A model generated the notes under the pieces. It was not told where the DNA came from. It saw nothing but the letters and a program-made list of their open reading frames with translations, and did not search any database. Below, piece by piece: positions 1-10,317 of a DNA stretch of 64,000 nt. The first letter of the stretch is position 1, and every line of letters begins with the position of its first letter. The translations under genes and the position numbers were made by a program. This DNA is from Arion vulgaris (Eukaryota; Mollusca; Gastropoda; Stylommatophora; Arionidae): contig CM036756.1 in assembly GCA_020796225.1 (NCBI GenBank), forward strand, positions 53,846,616-53,910,615, given 5' to 3'.

Positions 1-1
1 C

Positions 2-169
2 AGCAAATGGGAAAAACTAGCCGATGATCGAGATATATGGAAAACAACATTATGCAAAGGTGCAGAATCTTTTGAAAAGAGACTTAGGGATGAGCTGAAA
101 ACAAGAGAGACAAGCGAAAACTCAGAAGTTGTAGTAACAGTAAAACACTTGCCAATTGACCTTCTGTAA
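2..169 (+). mobile_element. LINE reverse-transcriptase ORF, C-terminal tail
   Basis: An open frame enters from the left edge and ends at a stop near 169. It reads S-K-W-E-K-L-A-D-D-R and then a run with W-K-T-T-L and a charged end. This is the usual last 50 residues of RTE/CR1-type LINE polyproteins (a tryptophan plus LADDR/LAxDR block). The same tail recurs at 11,958-12,240. Only the 3' end is inside the window. Confidence 0.7.
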
Positions 170-559
170 AGACGAAAAAGGCAATATATTAATATATATA
201 TACAGATTTAGGAACATTATTATTATCAGTTATTTACAGTGGTAGGTAGCAGATGAAATAAATATAGTGTAATATATAAATTTCATAGATTTTTTTGTCT
301 AGTTTGCCTATGAATTCAGGTGTTAGTCATGGCCCCGATTTTGCATGAAGGCTTGCATATCTTATCACTAGTGTCCCTTGCCACTTAGGCAAGCCTTACT
401 TCTCAGACATTAGATGTACTTGTAATTCAGATCCCCCAAGATTATCAAGGTCATAACCATAGCTTTGGATTGATTAAGTAAACAAATGTTCATGAGGGTG
501 CATACTGAGTATATCATTGAATATGTTCACGAAAATTCAAGTTAGTTATAAAAAACAGG
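170..559. other. No gene seen; AT-rich spacer
   Basis: AT-rich sequence with a short (TA)n stretch near 187-203. I see no coding similarity or clear repeat structure. It may be the 3' untranslated tail of the flanking LINE pieces. Confidence 0.4.
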
Positions 560-975
560 AGTGGAATGGCTTGACACTTTGAACACACCGTGAATGATTG
601 CCTTTTACTTTTGCATTGGGCCAAAAGGTGCAAAGCGTGAGCAAATCATCTGCTTTAACGGTGTAGCCAGGAAACAATGACAATGCAGACATCATCAATG
701 CCATGAGAGAAGCAGATTGAATTTTAAAAATATTTGAGAGGTGTATGGCGAAAACATCCGTAGTCAGAGTAAAGGAGATGAGAGTGAAAATGGAACTGCC
801 AGACATTCACACTTTGCTAAGGACACAAGACATTTGATTAATCAACAATGAATAGTTGTTCATTCACCCTACGCTGATGAGGGTGTTGGGGATGAGATTG
901 GAGTTCCTGGGCTAAGGCTATATATAACTGTTCATTGTCCAGAGAGTGATGCAATGATGATTCTTACTAATCACT
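560..975 (+). mobile_element. RH-LINE 3' remnant, heavily mutated
   Basis: It shares blocks with the copy at 49,800-50,110 in the same order: the gacatcatcaatgccat block (D-I-I-N-A), a block reading L-I-N-Q, and a tail with gcaatgatgatt. The RH-LINE protein is known here from the better copies at 2,035-2,810 and 44,370-45,063. No open frame survives. Confidence 0.55.
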
Positions 976-1021
976 TTTAAAGTTGATTAAAGTTACAACT
1001 TAAAAATTCAGGAAATATAAA

Positions 1022-1395
1022 CCAGATTATGCTGGGGGAAACAGCTCTACAGGATGTAGAATCATACACATACCTTGGTAGCAAGATATACATAGAAGGG
1101 GGAACAAACAAAGATCTCAAGATAAGAATACAAAAAGCAAGCTGGACATTGATTGAGAAGATGACTGGAAGCATTGCAAGACATGCACTGTTTTAAGTGT
1201 TTTGGAACCCGCAAGAAAAGAGGAGTGGTGGAAGGTCTAGAAATACCTGAAGAGATCTAGAGACTGATATTAAAAGAATAGACAAGATATGGAAAGAATT
1301 GGAAGGAATCGCCAGAGAGAGAGAGGAAGGGCTGGAAGAAGTTTGTTGAAGAATGTGTCCAGGTGCACCGTTGGGAGTTGAAGAAGAAAGTTACA
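1022..1395 (+). mobile_element. RTE-like LINE fragment (RT thumb and tail)
   Basis: The translation gives L-Q-D-V-E-S-Y-T-Y-L-G-S-K-I followed by an I-Q-K-A block, the RT thumb signature of RTE-like LINEs. Frameshifts then interrupt it before a basic, glutamate-rich tail. It is a truncated pseudogene. Confidence 0.65.
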
Positions 1396-2034
1396 ATTTA
1401 GCTCAAGCCAAGCTTACAAGTTACTGGACTCTGTAACTCATCTTACAAAGTAAGTGTAGTTAGTAATGATTAGATATGTTAGTTTATAAAAACTGTTTTA
1501 AAGTGCACGCAGAACTGTAACTACTAACTGCATAAAAGTAAAACACTAACATTAAAAATGTTAGTTAAGTTTAAAGTTAGTATTTTGATTTTCAAATAAT
1601 TATTGTTCATTCATTTCTGATTTCATATCATTTAATTTGTTTGGCTCATTAATTGATTAATGAATGCACTTGGTATCATGAGTATTTAAACATCATGTAG
1701 ATTTAATTAAGTTTTCTTACTCTGATTTCCACATTGCCCAAGTTGTAAAGTGATTATTTCCCTAGGCATTTTGAAACAACACCGCTGAAACGAGTGGCGA
1801 TAAATTACTGAAAACAGCTCCAAAATTTTGTAGTAAAATCAATGTAGCAACGGCTTTGAGTCATGGATACCTAATATATTGTTCTGTTCGATTGCGATCA
1901 CACGTCTCAACTATAGTTCGAAATTTTAATAGCTAAAGTTAATAATTTAAATACGATGAGATCATATTATACGCATATAATGGTTTAGTCGTCGGATCAC
2001 CATCACTGCACGTCGAACAATTAGCCCATAAGTG
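1396..2034. other. No gene seen; AT-rich spacer
   Basis: About 640 bases of AT-rich DNA with no long open frame and no repeat recognised. A slightly less AT-rich patch lies at 1,760-1,920. I see nothing that supports a feature. Confidence 0.4.
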
Positions 2035-2810
2035 CTCAGATCTCTCCCTCAGTATGTCCATCAGCGTGTGGCGACTAACACACCAGTTCTTTGTTGGTTT
2101 ACAATTCTTCTTTGTCTGCCAGCATAGCGTTCTTGTCGAGCTTCACCACATTTAACTTTGAGTGCTTGCAGTCTGGTTAGTGTTGTAGATTCACCGCTAT
2201 TACGTGAATCATGTACACGTCCTCTGTCCCTTAAGGAATTTATAATATCAGCCTGGTCCATTGCTCGTCCGCTTTGTACAGCAGCCATACCTGCAAGACT
2301 ATCCGAACGTTCATTCCCCCTTACACCTGCATGCCCTGGCACAAAAATAAAACTGATCTTTGTCAGCTTAGACCTCCCCAGCGATTCCATCCAATGTCTC
2401 CTAGCCCATCCTGTTTCAATCTTCCTGAGCATACTCATTGAGTCACTGAGAAAACATGCATGGATAAAAGTCAGTGATTCTAGCCAAATCATCGCTTTGG
2501 TAACCGCCATGATTTCCATAGTGAGACTGCTCGTTGTCACGGCAAAACCACCACTGTTTTCCTTCACAACATCTCCTCCGACCTGAGCAGTGAAAGCCCA
2601 CGAGCTCCGCACATGTCGAATCACCGAACTATCCGTGTAAATGATTACATCATGCTCAGATGCGTTCTCAGAAATCAATGCCTGAACTGCTGCCTCCACG
2701 ACAAGTGGGTTGTTTTGTCTGCTTTCTTTATCAAGTTTGATGCATACAGAAAATGATGTATCGATTCCTGTTGGCACTGGTATCCATATACGCATATAAT
2801 GGTGAGGCAC
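2035..2810 (-). mobile_element. RH-LINE RNase H domain, open frame of 249 codons
   Basis: The frame at 2,061-2,810 on the minus strand is the best preserved LINE protein segment in the window. It is a type I RNase H domain, which in these LINEs removes the RNA strand during target-primed reverse transcription. All four catalytic acids are visible: D60 (I-I-Y-T-D-S-S), E99 (L-T-M-E), D123 (L-S-D-S) and D170 (N-E-R-S-D). A P-G-H-A-G-V block lies just before the last of these. The C-terminal part holds M-D-Q-A-D-I-I-N and a basic tail. The first residues probably read through into flanking sequence. It abuts an oppositely oriented RH-LINE piece at 2,811. The reverse transcriptase that should precede it is absent, so the copy is truncated. 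Confidence 0.85.
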
Positions 2811-2910
2811 AACTGGGTAGAGGTACTGGTACAGACAATGATCAGAGAAATCACCTTCATTTTGTCCCTGGGCACGCAGGAGTTAGGGGCAATGAACAAG
2901 CTGATAGATT
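2811..2910 (+). mobile_element. RH-LINE RNase H fragment, left half of an interrupted copy
   Basis: It reads through the N-W-V-E-V-L segment into P-G-H-A-G-V-R-G-N-E and stops at ctgatagatt. The sequence resumes at 3,435 with ggctggcttggctac. The intact junction is visible in the copy near 44,750, so the two halves were once continuous and were split by the RTE-like insertion at 2,911-3,429. Confidence 0.8.
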
Positions 2911-3429
2911 CATTCATTCATTCATTCATTAATCCTCTCCGCTCCTCGTGGAGCATAGGGCCTCAACAGTTGTTCGCCACTCTTCTCGGTCTCTGGCTGT
3001 TATTTTTATGGTCTCCCAGGTCAATTGAGCACTCTTCAGCTCCTCAGTAAGACCTCGTCTCCAAGTCTGCTTAGGGCGTCCTCTTTTCGTTTTCCCTGCG
3101 GGTTCCACTCGAGCACCTGTCTAGTGACACTCGACTGTGTCTTCCGCAAGGTATGGCCTATCCATCGCCATCTTCTCCTCTTGACCTGTGTCATCATAGG
3201 TTCCTGCCCCGTTCTTATCCACAGATCCGTGTTTGTAACTCTATCATACCATTTCAATCTGAGAATCCGCCGCAAACATCCGTTGACAAAGGTCTGGATC
3301 TTATTTGTATTTGCCCTAGTGACTCGCCAAGTTTCCGAGCCATACAGCAACACCGACTTCACATTTGAGCTGAAAATCCTGAGCTTTGTTTTCGTGGAGA
3401 TGGCAGCGGAGATGGCTTTGTTTTCGTGG
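2911..3429 (-). mobile_element. 5'-truncated RTE-like LINE nested inside an RH-LINE
   Basis: On the minus strand it encodes the RT thumb and tail: V-L-L-Y-G-S-E-T-W, W-R-W-I-G-H-T-L-R, then E-W-N-P-Q-G-K. A frameshift near the end leads to T-W-E-T-I-K-I-T-A-R-D-R-E-E-W. The 3' end has the ggccctatgctccacgagga segment followed by a short AATG repeat tail, seen here as cattcattcatt at 2,911. A 5-bp target duplication (agatt) lies at 2,906-2,910 and 3,430-3,434. The 5' truncation, simple-repeat tail and duplication all fit target-primed reverse transcription. Confidence 0.85.
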
Positions 3430-3790
3430 AGATTGGCTGGCTTGGCTACAATATCAGAGGGAGCTGCCATGGATCAAGTGACATTCTTCACGCATTGAGA
3501 GAGACTTTCCCCGAACAGAGTTTCAGGGCTGTGAATCCCACTCGCTGACCAGATTGAGAGAGATGGGTGTCAATATTGCTGCATCCCGAAAAGAACGACA
3601 TACCAATTATGCAAAGAGATTGATTAATCAACATCGAACTGGCGTGTTGGGCCGCTGGACGCTACTGGATTTGCTGAGGCGGAGATCGAAGCACATATGG
3701 ACACGTCCGGAGTGCTATGATGATAGTCCTCATATAACTGATATATGCATTCTCCACAACGAAGGGTTGACTCATATAGATATATAATGC
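3430..3790 (+). mobile_element. RH-LINE RNase H fragment, right half of the interrupted copy
   Basis: This continues the copy broken at 2,910: L-A-G-L-A-T-I-S-E-G-A-A-M-D, then a block with S-L-T-R-L-R-E-M-G-V, and L-I-N-Q-H-R-T-G-V-L-G-R-W-T. It ends in a histidine- and cysteine-containing segment near 3,720. The close relative at 44,370-45,063 has the same order. Frameshifts are present and no single frame spans the piece. Confidence 0.8.
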
Positions 3791-3858
3791 CGTCAGGTCA
3801 TCGTTCTACTGGTGCACTCTTACTCTAGCATCCTATTATCTGAACGTCTTTTGACATT

Positions 3859-4060
3859 TTTTTTTCCGATCCAGAAGCACTTGAGCTTTTCAGCTCTTCG
3901 GCTCGGTGCCATGGACATCGTAACCCTTCGGTTCGGTGCCACGAACACCGTAAATCTGGGAATCTGTGGCTTTTCTGCCATCCCGCGGAATTGAACCCGC
4001 ACACACAGAGGATAGTCACCCGTAGTCCAACGCGCTACGAACACGCTGGGCAGACGGGCC
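3859..4060 (-). mobile_element. tRNA-derived SINE (family C), full length with target duplication
   Basis: Read on the minus strand, it begins with a tRNA-like head containing a gcgcgttggac A-box-like block and a gggttcaattccgc B-box-like block. It continues through a CG-containing body and ends in an A-rich tail (the T run at 3,859). Perfect 10-bp copies of ttttgacatt flank it at 3,849-3,858 and 4,061-4,070. A second copy on the other strand is at 40,684-40,880. Mobilisation in trans by a LINE is inferred. Confidence 0.85.
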
Positions 4061-4070
4061 TTTTGACATT

Positions 4071-4544
4071 ATAATTCACATTATCAGAGACTGTCTATTC
4101 GCTGATGACTGTGTCTCCAATGCTAGTTCTAAAATATCTGGGGGAAAAACCAGATTCTCTGCAGTGTGTTCCAAGTATAGGAATAAATTCGCTCGCTACC
4201 GCTGTGCGTGTGTCATGTCGTGACGTGGAAAAAGGAATAAAGAGCATAATTAGAGAAACAAATTAAATTTATATAGTTGACCTTACAAGACAAGAAGAAT
4301 AGAAGAAGCAGCCAGAGAAATTAGCAACGCACAGTGTGCAAGATGGTGAAAGCCATTAACGAAAAATGAAATGAAAAAATCCAACAAATAAGAGATAAAA
4401 GAGGAACAAGTTTAACAACGGTAATGGGACAGGAAGTAAGACGGCTGGAACACTTTAGGAAAGTGTCTTTAGAGCAGTAAATTCAAATCTAAGAAATTTA
4501 TGGGCAGTCTGAAAGGGATTCTGTAGAGATCATATTTCTCATCA
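4071..4544. other. No gene recognised; possible LINE remnant
   Basis: Mostly unassigned. Around 4,290-4,460 the plus strand gives charged peptide pieces resembling a LINE RT region (E-A-A-R-E-I-S-N-A-Q), but no motif is firm. Confidence 0.3.
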
Positions 4545-4965
4545 AGGTGCGTGTCCTTTATAGGACGTTGCTCTCTTTGCAGCGCATCTGAAATTCACTC
4601 TGTCTCTTGGCAATTCACCCACTTCGCCGATGGTCATATTCATGGTTTTTTAATATCTTGTACCCATCTTCTTCGTGGTCTGCCTCTGCGTCCTGGGACA
4701 CTGTCTTCCAAAATTGTTATCTCCAGGCCATCGGGACGCTTGATGCGGCCAAAGTATCTAATTTTTCTGTATAGTATATTGTTTATTAGCCAATTCTCTT
4801 TAACATTTAGTTCGTTCAGGACATCAGTGTTCTTTCTATTTTCTGTCCATGGTATTCGTAGGATCTTTCTGTAGCATTTGGTTTCGAGGGACTGGATTTT
4901 CGTTCTTGTTGTTTGTGTAATGGTCCATGATTCACAACCATACGTAGCCACTGGAAAAATGCATG
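4545..4965 (-). mobile_element. RTE-like LINE fragment (RT thumb and C-terminus)
   Basis: A minus-strand frame at 4,640-4,951 reads Y-G-C-E-S-W-T, C-Y-R-K-I-L-R-I-P-W, then D-V-L-N-E-L-N-V-K and G-R-R-G-R-P-R-R-R-W-V-Q-D-I. This is the C-terminal part of an RTE-like LINE protein. A close plus-strand relative lies at 28,823-29,170. The RT core is missing. Confidence 0.8.
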
Positions 4966-5149
4966 TTCTCAGTATTTTTAGTTTTTAATATTTTGTTGGT
5001 ACTCTGCCACATGTTCTTCATAGTGTTTAACTTCCTGATTGCTATTGCCAATCTTCTTGAGATCTCTTTGGATTATATTCCACTCTCAGAAATATCATAG
5101 ATTAGAGTTCAAAATAGTGTAGAGATATTTGCATAAATGTTGTCGATTT

Positions 5150-5275
5150 TGAAGAAAAAAATCTGCTGACTGCATAGCCTACATATATAGAGACAGCCTA
5201 TGGACAACTTTGAGAACATATGGAATTCTCAACAAAATAGTAACAAATATCAAAAGCATGTATGTCAAATTTACA
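5150..5275 (+). mobile_element. LINE reverse-transcriptase palm fragment
   Basis: The plus strand reads S-L-W-T-T-L-R-T-Y-G-I-L-N-K-I-V-T-N-I-K. This matches the helix region before the catalytic YxDD of RTE-like reverse transcriptases (L-W-x-x-L-R-x-Y-G-I). It is a short isolated piece. Confidence 0.65.
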
Positions 5276-5379
5276 TGAAGTGTTGGTTAGAGTAGCCAAC
5301 CGTTTGAAGTAAGAACAATAATGCGAAACGGGTGCCCTTATCAATCATGTCTTTATTCTTTTGGACTGTATTGTTGCCG

Positions 5380-5490
5380 AAGCTACGGAGTTCGTGCAAT
5401 GCTCTCGGTAAATGGCAGGCTATATCTGCCGACAGGAACGGAACCATATGGGGAACCCGGTGCAGTGAAGTCAATCCTCCACCTTTAGAA
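5380..5490 (+). mobile_element. SINE-A 3' fragment
   Basis: It contains the ordered blocks ggagttcgtgcaatgctctc, aaatggcaggc and ccatatggggaacc, ending gaagtcaatcctcc. The same body occurs in the fuller copies at 39,110-39,345 and 46,985-47,195 and, inverted, at 54,680-54,890. The tRNA-like head is missing here. Confidence 0.7.
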
Positions 5491-5732
5491 TCTTTTGGAT
5501 ACTATTATATCACTTGTACTATTTTGAACCTTCCGATGCATAGACTGAAAGTCGAACATAACAATCGTCATAGTAACGGATATTCTCAGAGAGACACCAG
5601 AAGGCAGCAATACCTGCCTTAAATTTCAATTTTTATACTTGACATTGTTGGCTTGCATTTAAACTCTGCTCGATAATAACTCTCAAACACTCGTTGACCA
5701 GAAAACCCCAGTTCGATTTCTCCCCACCATAC

Positions 5733-6005
5733 ACATTATCATCATCATCAAGTAGCTTGTCCCTTCCGGAACTTGGCTTCCACGACAACAGTCCTGAAAA
5801 ACTCTCTGTTCTGTTCAAGTTGACCGGCGTTAGCAGCAGTCATTCTCAGATCGTCAATGACATCTTTGTCTTCTAGGAATTCATGTTTATTTGTTGATCA
5901 TATTCGTTACTTCCGTTGCTTCCTCTGGGTTCTTGTAAGAAAACTCCTTGTGCTCTTCTCTAGGTACTCATGTTGTTTGATGTGTCCGAAATATTTAATT
6001 TCCCT
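5733..6005 (-). mobile_element. LINE C-terminal fragment
   Basis: On the minus strand it reads L-K-Y-F-G-H-I-K, a frameshifted basic stretch, then D-L-R-M-T-A-A-N-A-G and A-T-D-D at the end. This is the same tail type as at 20,480-20,760 and 54,215-54,480. The copy is broken by several indels. Confidence 0.65.
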
Positions 6006-6061
6006 GATGTTATGCTCTTTAATCAATCAATCAATCAAGTGCCATGCCTGCCGGCGTAGGC

Positions 6062-6400
6062 GATCAACTTAATATATAATATAGATTAATAGCCAACTAT
6101 ATTTAATATCAAGCTGTTGCAGAACAGAAGCATTTGTTCGTTTCTCTGTCCATGATATTTAAGTACTCTTCTGCAACAGTTGCATTCAAAGGCATTAACG
6201 ATATTCTCCGCCGTTTTGTCAATGATCCATGTCTCACAATTATATGTTGCAAAGGAAAAGCCTGGGCTCTTAAACACTTGCTTTTTATTCTTATGTCAGT
6301 TCTCTTCCATGGGTTAGTTAGTTCTTTCAGTTTTTGAAAAGCAATGCTCAGACATTTTTTAATTTCTTGCATAGCATTACCGTCATTTGTCAGCAATGCC
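6062..6400 (-). mobile_element. LINE RT thumb fragment
   Basis: The minus strand gives E-I-K-K-C-L-S-I-A and L-K-E-L-T, then, in a shifted frame, C-E-T-W-I-I-D-K and C-N-C-C-R-R-V-L. These are standard thumb blocks of RTE-like LINEs. The frame changes near 6,280, so this is a pseudogene fragment. Confidence 0.65.
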
Positions 6401-6540
6401 CTAAGGTATTAAAGGTTTTCGACTCTTTCGATTTTGTGGCCGTCGACACATACCAATCACATACCATGCACGCCATCATCATCATCATCAGGTGCGTTTT
6501 TAACCGTTGCTATATCTTTCTTAAAGTCTAGTGTTCTGAG

Positions 6541-6654
6541 TTATTCGTCATGTTTGTTGTATTGTTTTGCTTGACAAAGGCATTTTTGGTCGAAACGTTG
6601 CTGTGTATTGTCATTGTGTTTTGTAAAACTACAGTACTTTGTTTTACGTGCTTC
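6541..6654 (+). repeat. Solo copy of the inverted-repeat-element arm
   Basis: It carries the blocks ttggtcgaaacgttgctg and ttttgtaaaacta.agtac in the same order as the right arm of the inverted-repeat element at 6,944-7,333. The sequence around the gtcgaaacg block can fold like part of a hammerhead ribozyme core, although some core bases differ (see findings). Confidence 0.6.
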
Positions 6655-6943
6655 GCCATTATATACGGATGGGTCGGTTCATCGTGGTGAGAAGTCAGGC
6701 TGTGGTTTCTTGGCTAATGCGCATAGTAGAGTTGTTGCAGAGCGAAGTGGAGCGTACAGGACAACTACTTCTAGTATGAGGATGGAGGTTGAGGCCGTTA
6801 CTGCTGCCCTCCATTAGCTCTCTGGTACTTCATTTACTGGGGCAGTTGTTGTATCTGACTCTCAGTTGATGCTTCATAAGATCCAGAAGGGCAGGTTTCG
6901 GTATGTGTGGATGTCGTCTATAGAAGTTTCTAACCTCCAGCGG
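6655..6943 (+). mobile_element. RH-LINE RNase H fragment, left part of an interrupted copy
   Basis: The plus strand reads L-Y-T-D-G-S-V-H-R-G, T-T-T-S-S-M-R-M-E-V and, after a stop, V-V-S-D-S-Q-L-M-L-H-K-I-Q. These are the first, second and third acidic catalytic blocks of RNase H. The reading breaks at S-N-L-Q-R, where the inverted-repeat element inserted, and resumes at 7,347. Confidence 0.8.
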
Positions 6944-7333
6944 AATAGGGGGAAGACTGCAGTAAAACTTGGTAAATAGCGAAACACGTACAAACAAAGT
7001 ACTATAGTTTTACAAAATACAGAAACAGTGACGATAAACAGCAACGTTTCGACCAACAAGGCCTTTAACAAGCAAACGAACAAACAGGAGTGACAAATTA
7101 AAATGAAACACAAATGGACGACCAAATACAAACGATCTAAGAAAATCTAAGGAAAATAAGGGGATGTTTGATTTTCCTTAGATACGTTTGTATTTGGTCG
7201 TCCATTTGTGTTTCATTTAATTTGTCACTCCTGTTTGTTCGTTTGATAAAGGCCTTGTTGGTCGAAACGTTGCTGTTATCGTCACTGTTTCTGTATTTTG
7301 TAAAACTATAGTACTTGTTTGTACGTGTTTCGC
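6944..7333. mobile_element. 390-bp foldback-type insertion with long inverted arms
   Basis: Two arms of about 165-170 nt (6,979-7,147 and roughly 7,166-7,332) are near-perfect reverse complements separated by about 20 nt. Both arms contain the ggtcgaaacgttgctg-type block. The insertion sits inside an RH-LINE and is flanked by perfect 13-bp copies of taacctccagcgg at 6,931-6,943 and 7,334-7,346, so it is a mobile insertion and not a local inversion. No protein is encoded. The 13-bp duplication argues against Tc1, hAT or piggyBac. Penelope-like terminal repeats are one possible source. Confidence 0.8.
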
Positions 7334-7346
7334 TAACCTCCAGCGG

Positions 7347-7685
7347 CTAACGTGGGTATACTGTCCTGGGCATGCGGGTGTTTACGGTAATGAGAGGCGG
7401 ACAGGGCTAGCATCAACAACATCGATTGTTGGGGAGTTGAAGATGGATAAGGGGATGTTCTTCAGTCTCTTCGCGTCTGTCTGTTTGATGCGGACACTAA
7501 AATATATGTTGCATCGATCCTGCGATTTAGGCAGTTTGGAGTTACCTGTACAAGTAGAACTGGATACCTGAGGGGCAGAGTTAGGAGTGTGTTTAATCAG
7601 CGAGCCACGAAAACCATCAGTATGCATTGGAGGAGACTGAGCAACTATGGGTCTGACCCGAGTGCAGTTTAGTAAACAATAACCA
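7347..7685 (+). mobile_element. RH-LINE RNase H fragment, right part of the interrupted copy
   Basis: It continues from 6,943 with L-T-W-V-Y-C-P-G-H-A-G-V-Y-G-N-E-R, allowing for single-base changes, then a serine/threonine linker and G-E-L-K-M-D. A related tail is found at 60,080-60,220. It ends near acccgagtgcagtttag, which is matched in the tail at 38,760-38,960. Confidence 0.75.
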
Positions 7686-8362
<677 letters not shown>

Positions 8363-8366
8363 TAGT

Positions 8367-8845
8367 AGTAGAGCAATGTATTTACTAATACTTTTGGTTT
8401 TGTTTATTTCTCACAACTTTTTATGATTTATATCTTGATTACATTTTACGCCTATGTCTCCAATTTATCAGAGCTTGAGTGAATAGAACTACAGTCTACA
8501 GGTGTGTTACACTGTATTTGCATTGTAAAATAAATATTAAATTAAAATGTGACTACAAAGAAAATAAGTAAACACTTTTAAAAGTCAAATAGGGTTTTAT
8601 AATTTCAAACACTGAAACAGTACACGACAGGAGATATTATTCTCATACTCAAATGGAATAACATAAATAGTAAATACACAATAGTTAAGATCAGAGAAAA
8701 ATAGATTAGAATTCAAAAATTGTCACCAGAAGTATCAATCATCATTGATACTGGTTAGATTAACCTTATGGTAATGAAGGAATGTGGCACTAGGAACTGG
8801 CAACACCTGATGCATTCACATAGTTAGGAAGCATAGTAACAACAG
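8367..8845. other. Intron 1 sequence, nothing recognised
   Basis: AT-rich intron. There is no coding similarity and no tandem structure that I can support. Confidence 0.4.
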
Positions 8846-8849
8846 GTGG

Positions 8850-9060
8850 AGGCACACCAAGGATGCCAATAAAAGGATAAATGAAACCAGAACTAATTTT
8901 GAAAATCTAAACATTTGTAGATCTTCCCAGTATAACACAAAAACTAAATTAAAGATATATGGGAGCTGTGCACTTTCAGTACATTTGTATGAATCTGAAC
9001 AGAAGATATGGAAACACAGACAGCCAGCATTCCATACAACTTGCCTGTTACAAATTATCT
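8850..9060 (+). mobile_element. RTE-like LINE RT thumb fragment
   Basis: The plus strand reads N-K-R-I-N-E-T-R-T-N-F-E-N-L, then R-S-S-Q-Y-N-T-K-T-K-L-K-I-Y and S-V-H-L-Y-E-S-E. It is the RT thumb region followed by the L-Y-G-S-E-type turn. Flanking parts are lost. Confidence 0.7.
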
Positions 9061-9109
9061 AATCATCAGCCTAAAACTGCACAATAGTTAGTTAGTTTGT
9101 TCCTTTCGT

Positions 9110-10105
9110 GCCAAAGGAAAGGCGGCACATAGGGCAGAGGTTTTAGATCTCCATGTGATGCAGTTCTTTGCTAGCAGTTGGAGATCTTGTATGGTTTACA
9201 TCCCAATAGTTTACTTTCTTGTTGGATGGTTCTTCGAAGAGTGGTCTTTGGTCTTCCACATTTTCTTTTCCAACTGGTGACCACATAAGGACTTGTCGAT
9301 TTAGTTTCTTTTCGTCTGATCTAAGAACATGACCTAAATATTTCCACCTTCGTTTCCTTATAATATTTGATACGGGTTGTCGGTGTGTTCTATCTCTCAC
9401 TGTGTTGTTAGAAAGAAATCACTCCATTTTACTTTTAGTAATTTTCGGAGACATTTATTCTCAAAGCTGTCCAGTTTCTTATCAATTTTCTTTGTTGATT
9501 TCCAATTTTCACAACCGTAGGTCAGTACAGGAATCACACATGACCTAAATAATTTAACTTTTGTGCATATACTAAGGTCTTGAGATTGCCAGATATTCGT
9601 TAATTTAGTGAAGGCACTAGCTGCTATAGCAATACGAGAGTTTATTTATTTCATCGTGTCTCTGTTGTTTGACACTTTACTACCCAAATATGTAAAATGT
9701 TAAACTTTCTCCAGTGTTTGGCCATTTATTACGATGTTGTCAGTCGAGTTTGTGAGGTCCATAATTTTGGTCTTGGCAGAATTAACCTGTTCTGCAAGTA
9801 TGCAAAGATTGCTTGTTAGTTTGTGGGTTGCTTGTGTGGTTTCTTTCGTTGATTGTCTCCCAGCTAATAAGAGATGATGCACCTTTATGTGTCATGATGA
9901 TTCCAACTCCTTTATGAATATTATCAGCTTTCCCGGAATGAATAATAAACACATTTTCGCTAGATATATAATTTTTACCTGAATCCAGCCATCTGCACTC
10001 ACTGACATCCAAGATGTCCAGGTTATAATTTTTCATTTCTTTACACACCTCAGCGGTTTTCCCTTCAAACATAGTCCTCACATTCCAATAGCGAATTTGA
10101 ACACT
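9110..10105 (-). mobile_element. Internally deleted LINE: endonuclease start joined to RT end
   Basis: Reading the minus strand from 10,105, the N-terminal AP-endonuclease part appears: W-N-V-R-T-M-F-E-G-K, L-D-I-L-D-V-S-E-C-R-W, then K-G-V-G-I-I-M. It then runs near 9,880 into late RT sequence (I-N-G-Q-T-L-E-K-V, an R-K-R-R-W-K-Y-L-G-H-V-L-R block and W-S-P-V-G-K). The central endonuclease and the RT catalytic core are absent. Either a large internal deletion occurred or two copies lie end to end. This is the only clear LINE endonuclease segment in the window. Confidence 0.75.
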
Positions 10106-10317
10106 GCTTACTATTTAATAAACTAGAACGGGTAGCCATTTCACATAAATGAGACGATACACATTTAGATAAATCCTCTGTTTCAGAAATACTGGGGTTT
10201 TTACGATTGAGGATTATTAGGCCTCAGATCAACCGACCATAGCAAGTACAAAGAAAACAACACCTTCCATCTTGAAACCGAACCGGAAAAACACAATAGT
10301 TGCATCATAAAAAATAC

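Noticed and set aside
2158..2586. 142-codon plus-strand frame
   Set aside because: It is antisense to the RH-LINE RNase H frame, which carries all catalytic residues; the plus frame has no known motif.
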